This document shows, piece after piece, positions 1-8,545 of a stretch of DNA of 64,000 nucleotides. The stretch is from positions 62,001 to 126,000 of the forward strand of contig NZ_QEYD01000012.1 of the NCBI RefSeq assembly GCF_003122215.1, read 5' to 3'. The DNA comes from Pararhodobacter marinus (GTDB lineage: Bacteria; Pseudomonadota; Alphaproteobacteria; Rhodobacterales; Rhodobacteraceae). A program made the position numbers and the translations under genes. Position 1 is the stretch's first letter; each line of letters begins with the position of its first letter. The notes under the pieces are model-generated. The model had not been told where the DNA came from and did not search any database. It saw only the letters and a program-made list of their open reading frames with translations.

Positions 1-173
1 GCATAGACCCCGCCATGCGGAATGCCCAGCCGGTTCATGTGCCGCGACTCAAGCGCCAGTTCGAACCGCGCCAGCCCCTCGGCAAACGCGCGGCGCTCCA
101 ATCCCAGCGATTGCAGGAAACCGCCTGCGGCGAAGAAACTCTTGGGGTCGTCTGCAGGGGTCGTGTCAGGCAT
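1..173 (-). CDS. PaaI-type hotdog thioesterase, N-terminal part only
   Basis: The reverse strand from 173 downward reads as an open frame beginning MPDTTPADDPKSFFAAGG and reaching HGGVYA at the window edge, so only about 57 residues are present. The HGG stretch after a short helix is typical of PaaI/YdiI-like hotdog thioesterases, which hydrolyse acyl-CoA in aromatic catabolism. The start ATG overlaps the end of the IclR gene by 8 bases (ATGCCTGA), so the two are probably translationally coupled. The family call is an inference from one motif. A thioesterase would fit the CoA-dependent pathway encoded to the right. Confidence 0.55.
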   Translation of the reverse strand, partial: MPDTTPADDPKSFFAAGGFLQSLGLERRAFAEGLARFELALESRHMNRLGIPHGGVY

Positions 174-984
174 CGGCTTCCGGTCTCAGGCTGAGGGTTC
201 GCGCGGCGCGCAGAAGCCGCGGCGCGTATTGAGTGAGCAGGTCTTCGGGCGGGTTCAGGAACCCGAAACCGCCCACATTGATGCTGTAAAGGGCGTGGCC
301 CTGCCGCGGAATGACGGGCGCCGCAACGCCGTTGATCTCGCGCCGCCATTCCCCGAACGAGGTGCAAAAGCCCCAGCGCGCGTAATCCTCGCGCGCGCGG
401 GCCAGCCCCTGGGCCAGCCGGGCGCGGTCTTCGGGCGCGGCGTCGCGCTGCGCCTCGTCCAGAAGCGCGTCCTGCTTGTCCTCGGGCATTCCCATCAGCG
501 TCGCCCGCCCGATCGAGCTGTGAAACAGCGGCACCTGCGCGCCCAGATGGAACACCATCGACACCGAATTGGGAAAGCGATGGGTCGCCAGGTAAACCAC
601 CGACTGGCCGTAACGCTCGCCCAGCGCGGCGGCGACATTGTGGTTGTCGCCCTTGCAGACCTCAGCCAGTTCCAGCGCCGCGCGGTCCTTCAGTTCCATG
701 CCCGACAGGACGCCATAGCCCAGCGTCAACGCCCCCGCGCCCAGCCGGTAGGCGCCGCCGGGCTCGGCCTGAACCAGATAGCCCAGCTTGCACAGGGTAT
801 AGGTCAGCCGCGTCACGGTCGCCTTGGGCAGCCCGGTGCGTTGCGCGAAGACCTGATTGGACAGGAAGACCTCGTTCGGGCGGAAGGACCGCAGGATCGA
901 CAGACCCCGCGCCAGCGCGGTGACGAATTTCGGATCGCTGGTGTCGGCTGCGCCGTCTTCGGGGCGCTCGTCGTCATCGCTCAC
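166..984 (-). CDS. IclR-family transcriptional regulator
   Basis: About 272 residues with the IclR plan. The N-terminal winged helix (FVTALARGLSILRSF, then LPKATVTRLTYTLCKLGYL) is followed by a GAF-like effector domain holding the conserved region around GRATLMGMPED. I place the start at GTG 984 because AAGGG lies 7 bases upstream; a GTG at 999 would add five residues. IclR proteins commonly sense aromatic or small carboxylic acid effectors and control nearby catabolic genes. Here it lies 3' of the doubled HxlR regulator and 5' of a thioesterase, so it is a candidate regulator of the catabolic island. The effector is unknown. Confidence 0.85.
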   Translation of the reverse strand: MSDDDERPEDGAADTSDPKFVTALARGLSILRSFRPNEVFLSNQVFAQRTGLPKATVTRLTYTLCKLGYLVQAEPGGAYRLGAGALTLGYGVLSGMELKDRAALELAEVCKGDNHNVAAALGERYGQSVVYLATHRFPNSVSMVFHLGAQVPLFHSSIGRATLMGMPEDKQDALLDEAQRDAAPEDRARLAQGLARAREDYARWGFCTSFGEWRREINGVAAPVIPRQGHALYSINVGGFGFLNPPEDLLTQYAPRLLRAARTLSLRPEADA

Positions 985-1065
985 TTCGCCACCCTTCACT
1001 CGCTTCGGTTTTCAGAATAGCGTTCCACCAATCGAAACACAACGCCGGTTTCCCTGCTCCGGCGC

Positions 1066-2088
1066 TCAGGCTCCTCCCCGGGGACGGATCAGCAGCGCGT
1101 CCCGGGTCAGCCAGTCGCCGCAATGATCGCAACGGTAGCGCCCGCGCAGGATCGCGCCACAGGCATGGCGGCGCGGATCGGGGGGCGGCTGCCCCTCGTT
1201 GCACCAGCGGTCGCCCCATTCGGCGATGGCCAGAAGCAGCGGAAAGAACCCCTCGGCGCGCGGCAGCACGGAATAGAGCAGCTTGCGCCCCTGAGCCTCT
1301 TCCCGGATGAGGCCCAGCGCGCGCAGCTTGTCCAGCCGGTCGCGCACCACATTCGCCCCCAGCCCCAGCTCGGCGGCGATGGCCAGCATGTGGCGCGGGC
1401 CCTGGAACAGCAGATACAGGATCTCGTTGCAGGGCAGGTCCCCCACCAGCGAGGCGGCGACCAGCCCCCCGGCCTGCGGCGCGGCGGCGGTGAAGCTGGC
1501 ATCGTTGCGGCGTGCCAGGCGCGGACGCGGGCCGCTTTCGAACTGCTCGGGCTGGCTGCGTTCGACCGTCACGCTGGCGCCCGTCGCGGGTTCGCCGCAG
1601 GCGGTGCAGCAATATTGCGCGCCCAGCACATGGCCGCATTGCTTGTGCACGATCTCGAAGGGCAGGATATCGGCGTCGTCGGGATTGGCCTGGTGCCACA
1701 GCCAGATCGCGTACATGGCATCCGCCAGATCATAGGTCTTCGCGGTCGGCGCGTATTCCAGCACCCCCTGCCCCGGCCCGGCGAAGCGGCGATAGAGCAT
1801 CTGCTCGTGACACAGGGTCGTCAGCCGCAGGGACAGGGTCTGCTTGGGGATGTTGAGCGCGCGCTGCATCACCACGAAGCGTCGGGTGCCGTTGAAGATT
1901 TCCTTGAGGATCAGCATCGTCCACGGATCGGCCAGCACCCGCAGCGCCCGGCGCAGGGCGGTGGCGGGCGGTCCTGCCGGGGTGTCGGCATCCGGGGACG
2001 TGTCGGTGCGCGGGGTCAGGGGGTCGGGGGCAGTCAGATCGGCATCCTTTTTGCGCCGACCCAAGCACGCCCCCGCGCCGCTGTCCAT
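1066..2088 (-). CDS. Double HxlR-type regulator with two winged-helix/zinc-knuckle modules
   Basis: This 340-residue protein contains two HxlR-like winged helices, at about residues 42-135 (LRRALRVLADPWTMLILKEI) and 210-300 (LVGDLPCNEILYLLF). Each is followed by a Cys motif in the same register, CG-x2-L-x3-Y-x-C-x2-CG, with Cys at 151/161/164 and 310/320/323. Ordinary HxlR regulators carry one winged helix in about 110-160 residues, so this looks like an internal duplication acting as a pseudo-dimer. It starts 10 bases after the carotenoid oxygenase stop, which suggests cotranscription. The zinc binding and the target genes are inferred. Confidence 0.8.
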   Translation of the reverse strand: MDSGAGACLGRRKKDADLTAPDPLTPRTDTSPDADTPAGPPATALRRALRVLADPWTMLILKEIFNGTRRFVVMQRALNIPKQTLSLRLTTLCHEQMLYRRFAGPGQGVLEYAPTAKTYDLADAMYAIWLWHQANPDDADILPFEIVHKQCGHVLGAQYCCTACGEPATGASVTVERSQPEQFESGPRPRLARRNDASFTAAAPQAGGLVAASLVGDLPCNEILYLLFQGPRHMLAIAAELGLGANVVRDRLDKLRALGLIREEAQGRKLLYSVLPRAEGFFPLLLAIAEWGDRWCNEGQPPPDPRRHACGAILRGRYRCDHCGDWLTRDALLIRPRGGA

Positions 2089-2098
2089 CCGGGCGGCC

Positions 2099-3652
2099 TC
2101 AGGCCGGCCAGATATCCGCGCCGTCGATCCATGTGGTGTGGAACCCGATCGAGATCCGGCGCGGGATCTTCACCCTGGCGATGGGTTTGGTGATGTCGTC
2201 GGCATCGAAGATCAGGCAGGCCGAGGACCAGTCGTTGGAATCGGTGACGAAGGTCACGGGATAGGCTTTGCCCTCGCCGCCATCGCGACCGGCGCCGCGC
2301 GCGGGGGCGACCGGCGCCTCGGATCCATAGACCCCTTGGCCGTAATCGTAGCTCTGCGTCGCGCCCGTCTCCAGATCATAGCGCATCATGCCGTTGAAGG
2401 TCTGGCAGCGCCCCTCGAGCGTGCCTTCGCGCGCCTCGGGGATGATCTGGTTGAAGGAATAGCGGGACTTGCGGCCCAGATAGTTCACGTTGACGGTCGG
2501 GAACTCGGTATTGCGGTCGTCGATCGGCCCTTCGCGCGTCTCGCCGGTGCGGGTGTTGAAGCTCCAGCGGTAGAGGATATGCGAGCGCCGCCGATACGCC
2601 ATCATCGAGGCCAGATGGTGATCCGCCGGGTCCTTGACCGGCATCGGGTCTTCCTGACGGCAGCCGATCATGTGGACCCATTCGCCCTCTTCCCACGAAT
2701 TCGAGATATGCAGGATGTAGCAGGGCTCGGCTTCGAACCACTGCACCTTGTCCGAGCGTCCGAAGCGGTCGATCAGCCCGAACCGCGCGGGCACGTCGCG
2801 ATGAAAGCCCATCACCCGGCGCTTGTGTTTCTTCAACAGCTCGACATCGTGATAGAAGGGCAGATCGTGCAGGATCGCGTAATTCTCGGTCAGACCCATG
2901 TCGTGCGGCGAGCGCGGGCCGCCCAGATCGATATCGATGTCGAACAGCAGGTTCCCGTCGGGATCGGCCATACCGTAGGACATGTAGGGCGGCTCGTCCT
3001 GATAATTGAAGAAGAACAGCTCCTTGGTGAAAGGGTCGGTCTTCGAATGGGCCGAGACCGAGTGGTGCAGCTTGCCGCCCAGCGTCTCGCGCCCGACGGT
3101 TTCCAGCGTCAGCGGATCGACCTTGTAGGGATCGCCCGCCATGTACCACAGAGACAGGACATGGCCGTTATAGAAGATGACATCGGTATTCGAGACGTCC
3201 TTGATGGGCGAGCCGGGCAGCCGGAAGTCATAGGGCCCCGCCAGCCCCGGCCAGATCGCCTTGCCGGCCTTTTCCTCGACCAGGAAAGCGCCGTTGCGGA
3301 CGTATTTCTGCCGGAAGGTCGCTTTCCCGTCGCGGAAATAGATCGCCCGAAGCTGCGCGTCGCCGTCATAGTAGTGGTACTTGGAATTGACCGGTTCGAA
3401 GCGCTGCGAGGGGCCGTTCATCACGTAGGCGCCACACAGATCGTCGGGGATCTCGCCCTCGACCTCCAGATCCTCGGCCTCGTATTCCACATCTGTGGGC
3501 GCGAAGGCGCCGTGCAGATAGGGGTGGTCGTAATGCCAGATCCAGTCCGGCGCGTCGGGCGGCGGGGTGCCGTCCGGAGCATACATGCGGACATTCGCCC
3601 GCGTTACGGCCAGCGGCGTGTCGTCGTGCTCGTGCGGGGGATCGAGAGGCAT
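2099..3652 (-). CDS. Carotenoid oxygenase family protein (RPE65/lignostilbene dioxygenase type)
   Basis: This 517-residue protein has the four iron-ligand histidines of the family at H202 (SAHSK), H250 (SPHDMG), H315 (ILHISN) and H505 (GFHTTW), spread over a seven-bladed propeller-length chain. Members use a non-haem Fe(II) centre to cleave C=C bonds in carotenoids, in lignin-derived stilbenes, or in phenylpropenes such as isoeugenol. No carotenoid biosynthesis gene is nearby. The neighbours are CoA-ligase, thiolase, thioesterase and TRAP genes, so cleavage of a phenylpropanoid or similar alkene is the more likely role, by inference. It is the first gene of the leftward operon and shares its upstream region with the rightward catabolic genes. 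Confidence 0.85.
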   Translation of the reverse strand: MPLDPPHEHDDTPLAVTRANVRMYAPDGTPPPDAPDWIWHYDHPYLHGAFAPTDVEYEAEDLEVEGEIPDDLCGAYVMNGPSQRFEPVNSKYHYYDGDAQLRAIYFRDGKATFRQKYVRNGAFLVEEKAGKAIWPGLAGPYDFRLPGSPIKDVSNTDVIFYNGHVLSLWYMAGDPYKVDPLTLETVGRETLGGKLHHSVSAHSKTDPFTKELFFFNYQDEPPYMSYGMADPDGNLLFDIDIDLGGPRSPHDMGLTENYAILHDLPFYHDVELLKKHKRRVMGFHRDVPARFGLIDRFGRSDKVQWFEAEPCYILHISNSWEEGEWVHMIGCRQEDPMPVKDPADHHLASMMAYRRRSHILYRWSFNTRTGETREGPIDDRNTEFPTVNVNYLGRKSRYSFNQIIPEAREGTLEGRCQTFNGMMRYDLETGATQSYDYGQGVYGSEAPVAPARGAGRDGGEGKAYPVTFVTDSNDWSSACLIFDADDITKPIARVKIPRRISIGFHTTWIDGADIWPA

Positions 3653-3669
3653 GGCGGCATCCTATGTTT

Positions 3670-3698
3670 CGTTATCTAGACCGAAAATGACGATAACG
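3670..3698. promoter_or_regulatory. Inverted repeat, candidate operator in the divergent catabolic promoter region
   Basis: CGTTATC at 3670-3676 and GATAACG at 3692-3698 form perfect 7-base arms around a 15-base spacer, with centres about two helical turns apart. The site lies 18 bases upstream of the carotenoid oxygenase start and in front of the rightward operon. Dimeric IclR or HxlR regulators bind sites of this kind, and one of each is encoded next door. The assignment to a particular regulator is a guess. Confidence 0.5.
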
Positions 3699-3858
3699 AG
3701 ACCAGAAGTCAAGGGAAAGGACGGCGTGACACGCTCTGCCGGTGGTTGAGCGGGGTGAAAAACCGTTGAATCAGAGCTTTCCGCAGGTTTCGCTTGCAAA
3801 ACTCCCGCCCGGCGGTTCCGCTGATCAAAACATCATTCTGAAAAATTCGATTTCCGGC

Positions 3859-3888
3859 TTGACCGACGCAAAATTCACGGTCTAGTAA
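3859..3888 (+). promoter_or_regulatory. Candidate sigma-70 promoter for the rightward catabolic operon
   Basis: TTGACC at 3859-3864 resembles a -35 element, and the AT-rich TAGTAA at 3883-3888 could serve as a weak -10 with an 18-base spacer. GGGGAGGA just before the hydrolase ATG at 3914 gives a good ribosome binding site. The -10 match is poor, so the promoter may need an activator. Confidence 0.35.
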
Positions 3889-3913
3889 TTGTATCAACAG
3901 GGGAGGAACACAG

Positions 3914-4627
3914 ATGGCCGAACTGGTCTGCCTGCCGGGATTGCTGTGCGAAGCCGAGGTCTTCGCGCCGCTTCAGGCCGCATTCGACCGTCCGGCCCGG
4001 GTGATCGCCCTGCCCCGCAGCGACGATTTCGACGCCATGGTCGACTCGCTCGCGCCGCAAATCCCCGATGGCTCCACGCTCCTGGGCATGTCGATGGGCA
4101 GCTACCTGGCGCTCGCCATCGCCCGCCGCTACCCCGGCAAGGTCGGCGCGCTGATCCTCGTGGGGACGAATGCCGCCGCCGACACGCCTGACGCCGCCGC
4201 CCAGCGCGGCAAGGTCGCCCGCTGGGCCGCCCGCGAAGGCATGGAGGGGCTGGCCGCCATCATCGCCGACACCATGCTCTCGCCCGCGCGCCGCGACGAC
4301 GCGACGCTGCGCGACACCATCCGCCGGATGGCCGTGGCGCAGGGAATCGAGCGTTTCACCGACCACCAGACCGCGCTGGCCGCCCGCCCGGACCAGAGCG
4401 ATGGGCTGGACGCGATTGCCTGCCCCGTCCTTGTCATCACCGGCAGCGCCGACACCGTGACCCCGCCCGCGGCCGGGCGCGCGGTGGCCGATGGCGTCGC
4501 GGACGGGCGCGCGGTCGAGCTTGACGGCGTGGGCCATATGGCGGTGCTGGAAGCGCCCGAGGCCGTGGCCGCGCTGATCCACGATTTCCAGACGATGCCC
4601 GCGCGGCCGAAGGACAAGACCCTATGA
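3914..4627 (+). CDS. Alpha/beta hydrolase
   Basis: This 237-residue protein has a complete serine hydrolase triad. The nucleophile elbow is GMSMG (S60), the acid is D180 in GSADTVTP, and H208 lies in VGHMAVLE. The short cap and TPPAAGRA segment resemble ester or beta-ketolactone hydrolases of aromatic catabolism (PcaD-like), but the substrate cannot be read from sequence. It is the first gene of the rightward operon, with a strong GGGGAGGA site upstream. Its last codons overlap the start of the next gene by 4 bases (ATGA), indicating coupled expression. Confidence 0.8.
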   Translation: MAELVCLPGLLCEAEVFAPLQAAFDRPARVIALPRSDDFDAMVDSLAPQIPDGSTLLGMSMGSYLALAIARRYPGKVGALILVGTNAAADTPDAAAQRGKVARWAAREGMEGLAAIIADTMLSPARRDDATLRDTIRRMAVAQGIERFTDHQTALAARPDQSDGLDAIACPVLVITGSADTVTPPAAGRAVADGVADGRAVELDGVGHMAVLEAPEAVAALIHDFQTMPARPKDKTL

Positions 4628-5565
4628 CACTGAAAGACCGCCTTGCCTGCCTGCGTCTGCCCGCCTTCGCGGCACCGATGTTCCTGGTCTCGGGGCCCGA
4701 TCTGGTTGTCGCCTGCTCGAAAGCCGGGATCATCGGCAGCTTCCCCGCGCCCAACCTGCGCACCAGCGAGGAACTGGGCGGCTGGCTGTCCGACATCCGG
4801 TCGCGCCTGACCGAGGACGACGCCCCCTGGGCGCTGAACCTTGTGACCCATTCCACCAGCCCGCGCCTGCCCGGGGACCTGGAACAGGTGGCCGAATACC
4901 AGCCGCCCGTCGTCATCACCGCGCTGGGCAGCCCAAAGCCGGTGATCCCGACCGTTCACGCCTATGGCGGGCTGGTCTTTGCCGATGTCATCTCGGTCGA
5001 GCTGGCGAAGAAGGCCGCCGATGCGGGCGTCGACGGGCTGGTGCTGGTCTGTTCGGGCGCAGGCGGGCATACGGGCGAGTTGAGCCCGCTTGTCTTCGTC
5101 GAGCGCGTGCGCCGCTTCTTCGACGGCTATATCGCGCTTGGCGGCGCCATCAATACCGGCGAGGCGATCCTTGCCGCGCAGGTTCTGGGCGCCGATTTCG
5201 GCTATATCGGCACCGCGTTCCTGGCCGCCGAGGAAAACATCGCCCAGCCCGAGTACCGCGAGATGTGCATTCAGTGCGACGCCTCGGACCTGATGGTCAC
5301 GCGGGCTTTCACGGGCGCCCGCGCCTCGATGATGAAGCCGTCGATGATCAACAAGGGGCTGGACCCGGCCGAGCTGGAATTCAAGGTGGCCAAGATGAAC
5401 TTCACGGGACGCCAGAACGAAGCCGTCAAGCCGTGGTCCGGCATCTGGGCCGCCGGACAAGGGGTGGGCAAGATCGAAGCGGTGGAGCCCACCGCCGTCA
5501 TCGTCGACCGGCTGGCCCGCGAATACGACGCCGCCAAGGCCCGCACGCGGAGCCTGTGCGCATGA
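4624..5565 (+). CDS. Nitronate monooxygenase-like FMN protein
   Basis: This 313-residue TIM barrel belongs to the nitronate monooxygenase (2-nitropropane dioxygenase) family. Visible signatures are LPAFAAPMFLVSGPDLVVA at the N-terminus, CSGAGGHTG near residues 142-150, and the flavin-phosphate region ALGGAINTGEAILAAQVLGAD. Family members oxidise nitronates, but related proteins act on CoA thioesters, for example IpdC in steroid ring degradation. That possibility fits this position between a hydrolase and a CoA ligase, as an inference. It overlaps both neighbours by 4 bases. Confidence 0.8.
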   Translation: MTLKDRLACLRLPAFAAPMFLVSGPDLVVACSKAGIIGSFPAPNLRTSEELGGWLSDIRSRLTEDDAPWALNLVTHSTSPRLPGDLEQVAEYQPPVVITALGSPKPVIPTVHAYGGLVFADVISVELAKKAADAGVDGLVLVCSGAGGHTGELSPLVFVERVRRFFDGYIALGGAINTGEAILAAQVLGADFGYIGTAFLAAEENIAQPEYREMCIQCDASDLMVTRAFTGARASMMKPSMINKGLDPAELEFKVAKMNFTGRQNEAVKPWSGIWAAGQGVGKIEAVEPTAVIVDRLAREYDAAKARTRSLCA

Positions 5566-7250
5566 CCAGCCCCTTCCCCCCCGAGATCCGCGCCCGCTAC
5601 CGCGACGAGGGGCATTGGGGCGACGTCACCCTGCCCGCGATGTTCGCCGCCACCTGCGCGCGCGTACCCGAACGGCTGGGACTGGTCGACGCGCCCAACC
5701 GCCCGCAGGTCGCGGGTGGCACGGTCCGCCGGATGACCTATGCCGCGATGCGCGAGGCCGTCGACCGCTATGCCGCGCTGTTGCAGGCGCAGGGGCTGGG
5801 CCCGGGCTCGCTGATCGCGACGCAATTGCCCAACATCGCCGAGACCGTGCTGCTGTATCTGGCCATCGGCCAGATCGGCGCGGTACTGAGCCCGATCTCG
5901 ATCGCCTATCGCTCGGCCGAGCTGCGCGATTTGTCCAAGGTCGCGGGATTTGACGCCTATATCTCGCTGGCCAGCCTGAAAGGGCAGCCCTTCTACGCCG
6001 AACGGCTCGACGCCCTGCCGGGCGGTGTGCTGCGGCTGGGGATCGGCGACGGCCTGCCCGACAGCGTGACCCCGCTCGACATCGACGCGCCCGGCATCCC
6101 CGCGCCGACGCCCGCCGAACTGGATGCCGACGCGCTTTACGCCGTGTTCTGGACCTCGGGCACCGAAGGCGTGCCCAAGGCGGTGCCCAAGACCCACAAC
6201 AACATGATGGCATCGTCGCTCGGCGCGTGGAAGAAGCTGAACCTGCCCGATGGCGCGAATATCCTTGCACCCTTCCCCTTCGTGAACGCCGCCGCCGTCA
6301 GCGGGCTGATGATGTGCTGGATGCGCACGGCGGGGGCGCTGTTCCTGCACCACCCGTTCGACGTGGCCGTGTTCCTGGAACAGCTCAAGACCGAGGACGT
6401 CACCTATACAATGGTCGCGCCCACGGTGCTGGTCTATCTGCGCGGGCTGGCCTCGGATCCCGATCTGCATCCCGCGCTCAACCGGCTCATCGCCATCGGC
6501 ACCGGCTCGGCCCCGCCCGACCCCGAGGTCTTCGTGTTCTTTCAGGAACGCTTCGGCATCCCCGTGGTCAATTTCTTCGGTTCGAACGAGGGGGCGCAGA
6601 TGTGCTCGTCGGTCGACCGCCTGCCCGACCCGCGCCAGCGCGCCACCTTCTTCCCGCGCGACGGCGATGAAAACTGGAAGCCCGATCTGCGCACCGCCAA
6701 TGGCGGCTCCTTCACCCTGGTCGATCCCGCCACCGGCGCCCCCGTCACCGAACCGGGCGCGCTGGGCGAGATGTATCACCGCGGGCCGGCGCTGCTGCCC
6801 GGCTATTATTCCCGCGCGGGGCTCGATCGCAGCAAGTTCACCACGGACGGCTTCTTTCCCTCGGGCGACCTGTTCCAGATCTCGGATTGCGGGACGCTGA
6901 TCCGCTTCCATGCCCGGTCGCGCGAGCTGATCGTGCGCGGCGGCATGAAGATCTCGCCCGTCGAGCTGGACAACGTGCTCTCGGCCCTGCCCGGCGTGCG
7001 CGAGGTGGCGACGGCGGCCTATGCCGACAGCCAGATGGGCGAAAAGGTCTGCCTGTTCGCCGCGATGAACCCGGGCGAAAGCCTGACCCTGCCCGATGTC
7101 ACCGCCTTCTGCGACCGCATCGGGCTGGCGAAATTCAAATGGCCGGAGCGGCTGGAAATCGTCGAGGCCCTGCCCCGCACGCCGCTCGCCAAACTCGACC
7201 GCAAGGCGCTGGCCCGCTGGCTCGCCGAACATGGAGAAGCCCATGCCTGA
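5562..7250 (+). CDS. AMP-dependent acyl-CoA synthetase/ligase
   Basis: This 562-residue ANL-superfamily enzyme forms an acyl-CoA from a carboxylic acid, ATP and CoA through an acyl-adenylate. The P-loop FWTSGTEGVPKAVPK lies near residue 197. NFFGSNEG corresponds to the A5 motif, the GDLFQ/HARSRELIVRGG hinge to A7-A8, and the C-terminal catalytic lysine lies in RTPLAKLDRKAL. The ATG at 5562 overlaps the preceding stop (ATGA) and matches the family N-terminus; a longer upstream reading of the same frame lacks homologous character. It probably activates the acid imported by the downstream TRAP transporter. Confidence 0.88.
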   Translation: MTSPFPPEIRARYRDEGHWGDVTLPAMFAATCARVPERLGLVDAPNRPQVAGGTVRRMTYAAMREAVDRYAALLQAQGLGPGSLIATQLPNIAETVLLYLAIGQIGAVLSPISIAYRSAELRDLSKVAGFDAYISLASLKGQPFYAERLDALPGGVLRLGIGDGLPDSVTPLDIDAPGIPAPTPAELDADALYAVFWTSGTEGVPKAVPKTHNNMMASSLGAWKKLNLPDGANILAPFPFVNAAAVSGLMMCWMRTAGALFLHHPFDVAVFLEQLKTEDVTYTMVAPTVLVYLRGLASDPDLHPALNRLIAIGTGSAPPDPEVFVFFQERFGIPVVNFFGSNEGAQMCSSVDRLPDPRQRATFFPRDGDENWKPDLRTANGGSFTLVDPATGAPVTEPGALGEMYHRGPALLPGYYSRAGLDRSKFTTDGFFPSGDLFQISDCGTLIRFHARSRELIVRGGMKISPVELDNVLSALPGVREVATAAYADSQMGEKVCLFAAMNPGESLTLPDVTAFCDRIGLAKFKWPERLEIVEALPRTPLAKLDRKALARWLAEHGEAHA

Positions 7251-8478
7251 ACCCGTCTATATCCTCGGCGGCGCGCAAAGCGATTTCGCCCGCAACTGGG
7301 CCCGCGAAGGGCTGGGCATCGACGCGATGATGCGCGAAGTGCTGTTCGACGGGCTGGACCGGACCGGCCTTGAACCGCGCGACCTGCAATCCGTGCATGT
7401 CGGCAATTTCGTGGCCGAACTGTTCTGCGGTCAGGGCCAGCTGGGCGGCATGATCGCGTCGCTGCATCCCGACCTGTCGGGCGTCCCCACCCAGCGCCAC
7501 GAAGCCGCCTGCGCCTCGGGCTCGATGGCGGTGCTGGCGGCGGCGGCGGAAATCGAGGCGGGGCGCTATGACCTCGTCGCGGTGCTGGGTGTCGAATACA
7601 TGCGCAACGTGCCGGGCCAGACAGCGGCCGAGCATCTGGGCGCGGCTGCCTGGGCGGGGCGCGAATGGCAGGACGCCACCTATGTCTGGCCCGCCGCCTT
7701 TGCCGACCTGATCGAGGCCTACGGCGAGAAATTCGGCCGCGTCAGCTACGACCATCTGGGCGAGATCGCGCGCATCAACTACGCCAACGGCAAGCGCAAC
7801 CCCTACGCCCAGACCCGCAAATGGCAGTTCAACGACCGGTCCTTCACCGAGGATGACGAGGCCAACCCGGTGATCGAGGGCCGCGTCCGGCGCAACGATT
7901 GCGGGCAGGTGACGGACGGCGCGGCGGTGGTGTTCCTGGCGTCGCGCGAACGCGCGGCGGAATACGCGAAACAGCGCGGGCTCAAACTGGCCGATCTGGC
8001 CAAGATCGACGGCTGGGGACACCGCACCGCGCCGATGATGCTGTCCGAAAAGCTGACTGAGAGCCGCAACGACCGCTTCGTGCTGCCGCATGTCAACAAG
8101 GCGATCCGCGAAAGCTTCGCCCGCGCGGGGATCGACAGCCCGTTCCAGCTGGACGCCATCGAGACCCATGACTGCTTTGCCATGACCGAATACGCGGCCA
8201 TAGACAGCTACGAGATCACCGCGCCCGGCGAAAGCTGGAAGGCGGTGGAAGAGGGCGTGATCGCGGCGGACGGGAGGCTGCCCATCAATCCCTCGGGCGG
8301 GCTGATCGGGCTGGGCCATCCGGTGGGTGCCACCGGCGTGCGCATGATGCTCGACGGCTACAGGCAGGTGACCGGACAGGCCGGCGATTGCCAGGTCGAG
8401 GGCGCGAAGCGCGTGGGCCTGTTGAATATCGGCGGCTCGACCACGACCATCGCGTCCTTCGTCGTCGGTCGCGGATAG
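7243..8478 (+). CDS. Thiolase-family acetyl-CoA acyltransferase
   Basis: This 411-residue protein has the thiolase catalytic set. The nucleophile is C90 in HEAACASGSM, HDCF lies in the ETHDCFAMTEY segment, and the C-terminal histidine is in GLIGLGHPVGATG. The HDCF form is typical of SCP-x-like and catabolic thiolases rather than AtoB/PhaA. The start at 7243 is chosen because GGAG lies 6 bases upstream and the product then begins MPEPVYILGG. The ATGCCTGA at the junction makes an 8-base overlap with the ligase. It would cleave a beta-ketoacyl-CoA made by this pathway. Confidence 0.87.
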   Translation: MPEPVYILGGAQSDFARNWAREGLGIDAMMREVLFDGLDRTGLEPRDLQSVHVGNFVAELFCGQGQLGGMIASLHPDLSGVPTQRHEAACASGSMAVLAAAAEIEAGRYDLVAVLGVEYMRNVPGQTAAEHLGAAAWAGREWQDATYVWPAAFADLIEAYGEKFGRVSYDHLGEIARINYANGKRNPYAQTRKWQFNDRSFTEDDEANPVIEGRVRRNDCGQVTDGAAVVFLASRERAAEYAKQRGLKLADLAKIDGWGHRTAPMMLSEKLTESRNDRFVLPHVNKAIRESFARAGIDSPFQLDAIETHDCFAMTEYAAIDSYEITAPGESWKAVEEGVIAADGRLPINPSGGLIGLGHPVGATGVRMMLDGYRQVTGQAGDCQVEGAKRVGLLNIGGSTTTIASFVVGRG

Positions 8479-8515
8479 AACGAAAGCCCCGGGGAAGCCC
8501 CTGGTCTGACCCGGA

Positions 8516-8521
8516 TATAAT
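8516..8521 (+). promoter_or_regulatory. Perfect -10 box (TATAAT) before dctP
   Basis: TATAAT lies 24 bases before the dctP start, in the gap after the thiolase. No good -35 element is present at 15-19 bases upstream. It could be an activator-dependent internal promoter that raises binding-protein expression. An AGGGAGGAG ribosome binding site follows. Confidence 0.3.
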
Positions 8522-8545
8522 CACGATCTTAGGGAGGAGATCACG

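Noticed and set aside
1844-3679. A 611-codon plus-strand frame opposite the carotenoid oxygenase gene
   Set aside because: The opposite strand carries four conserved metal histidines and a recognised family; the plus-strand translation has no recognisable domain.
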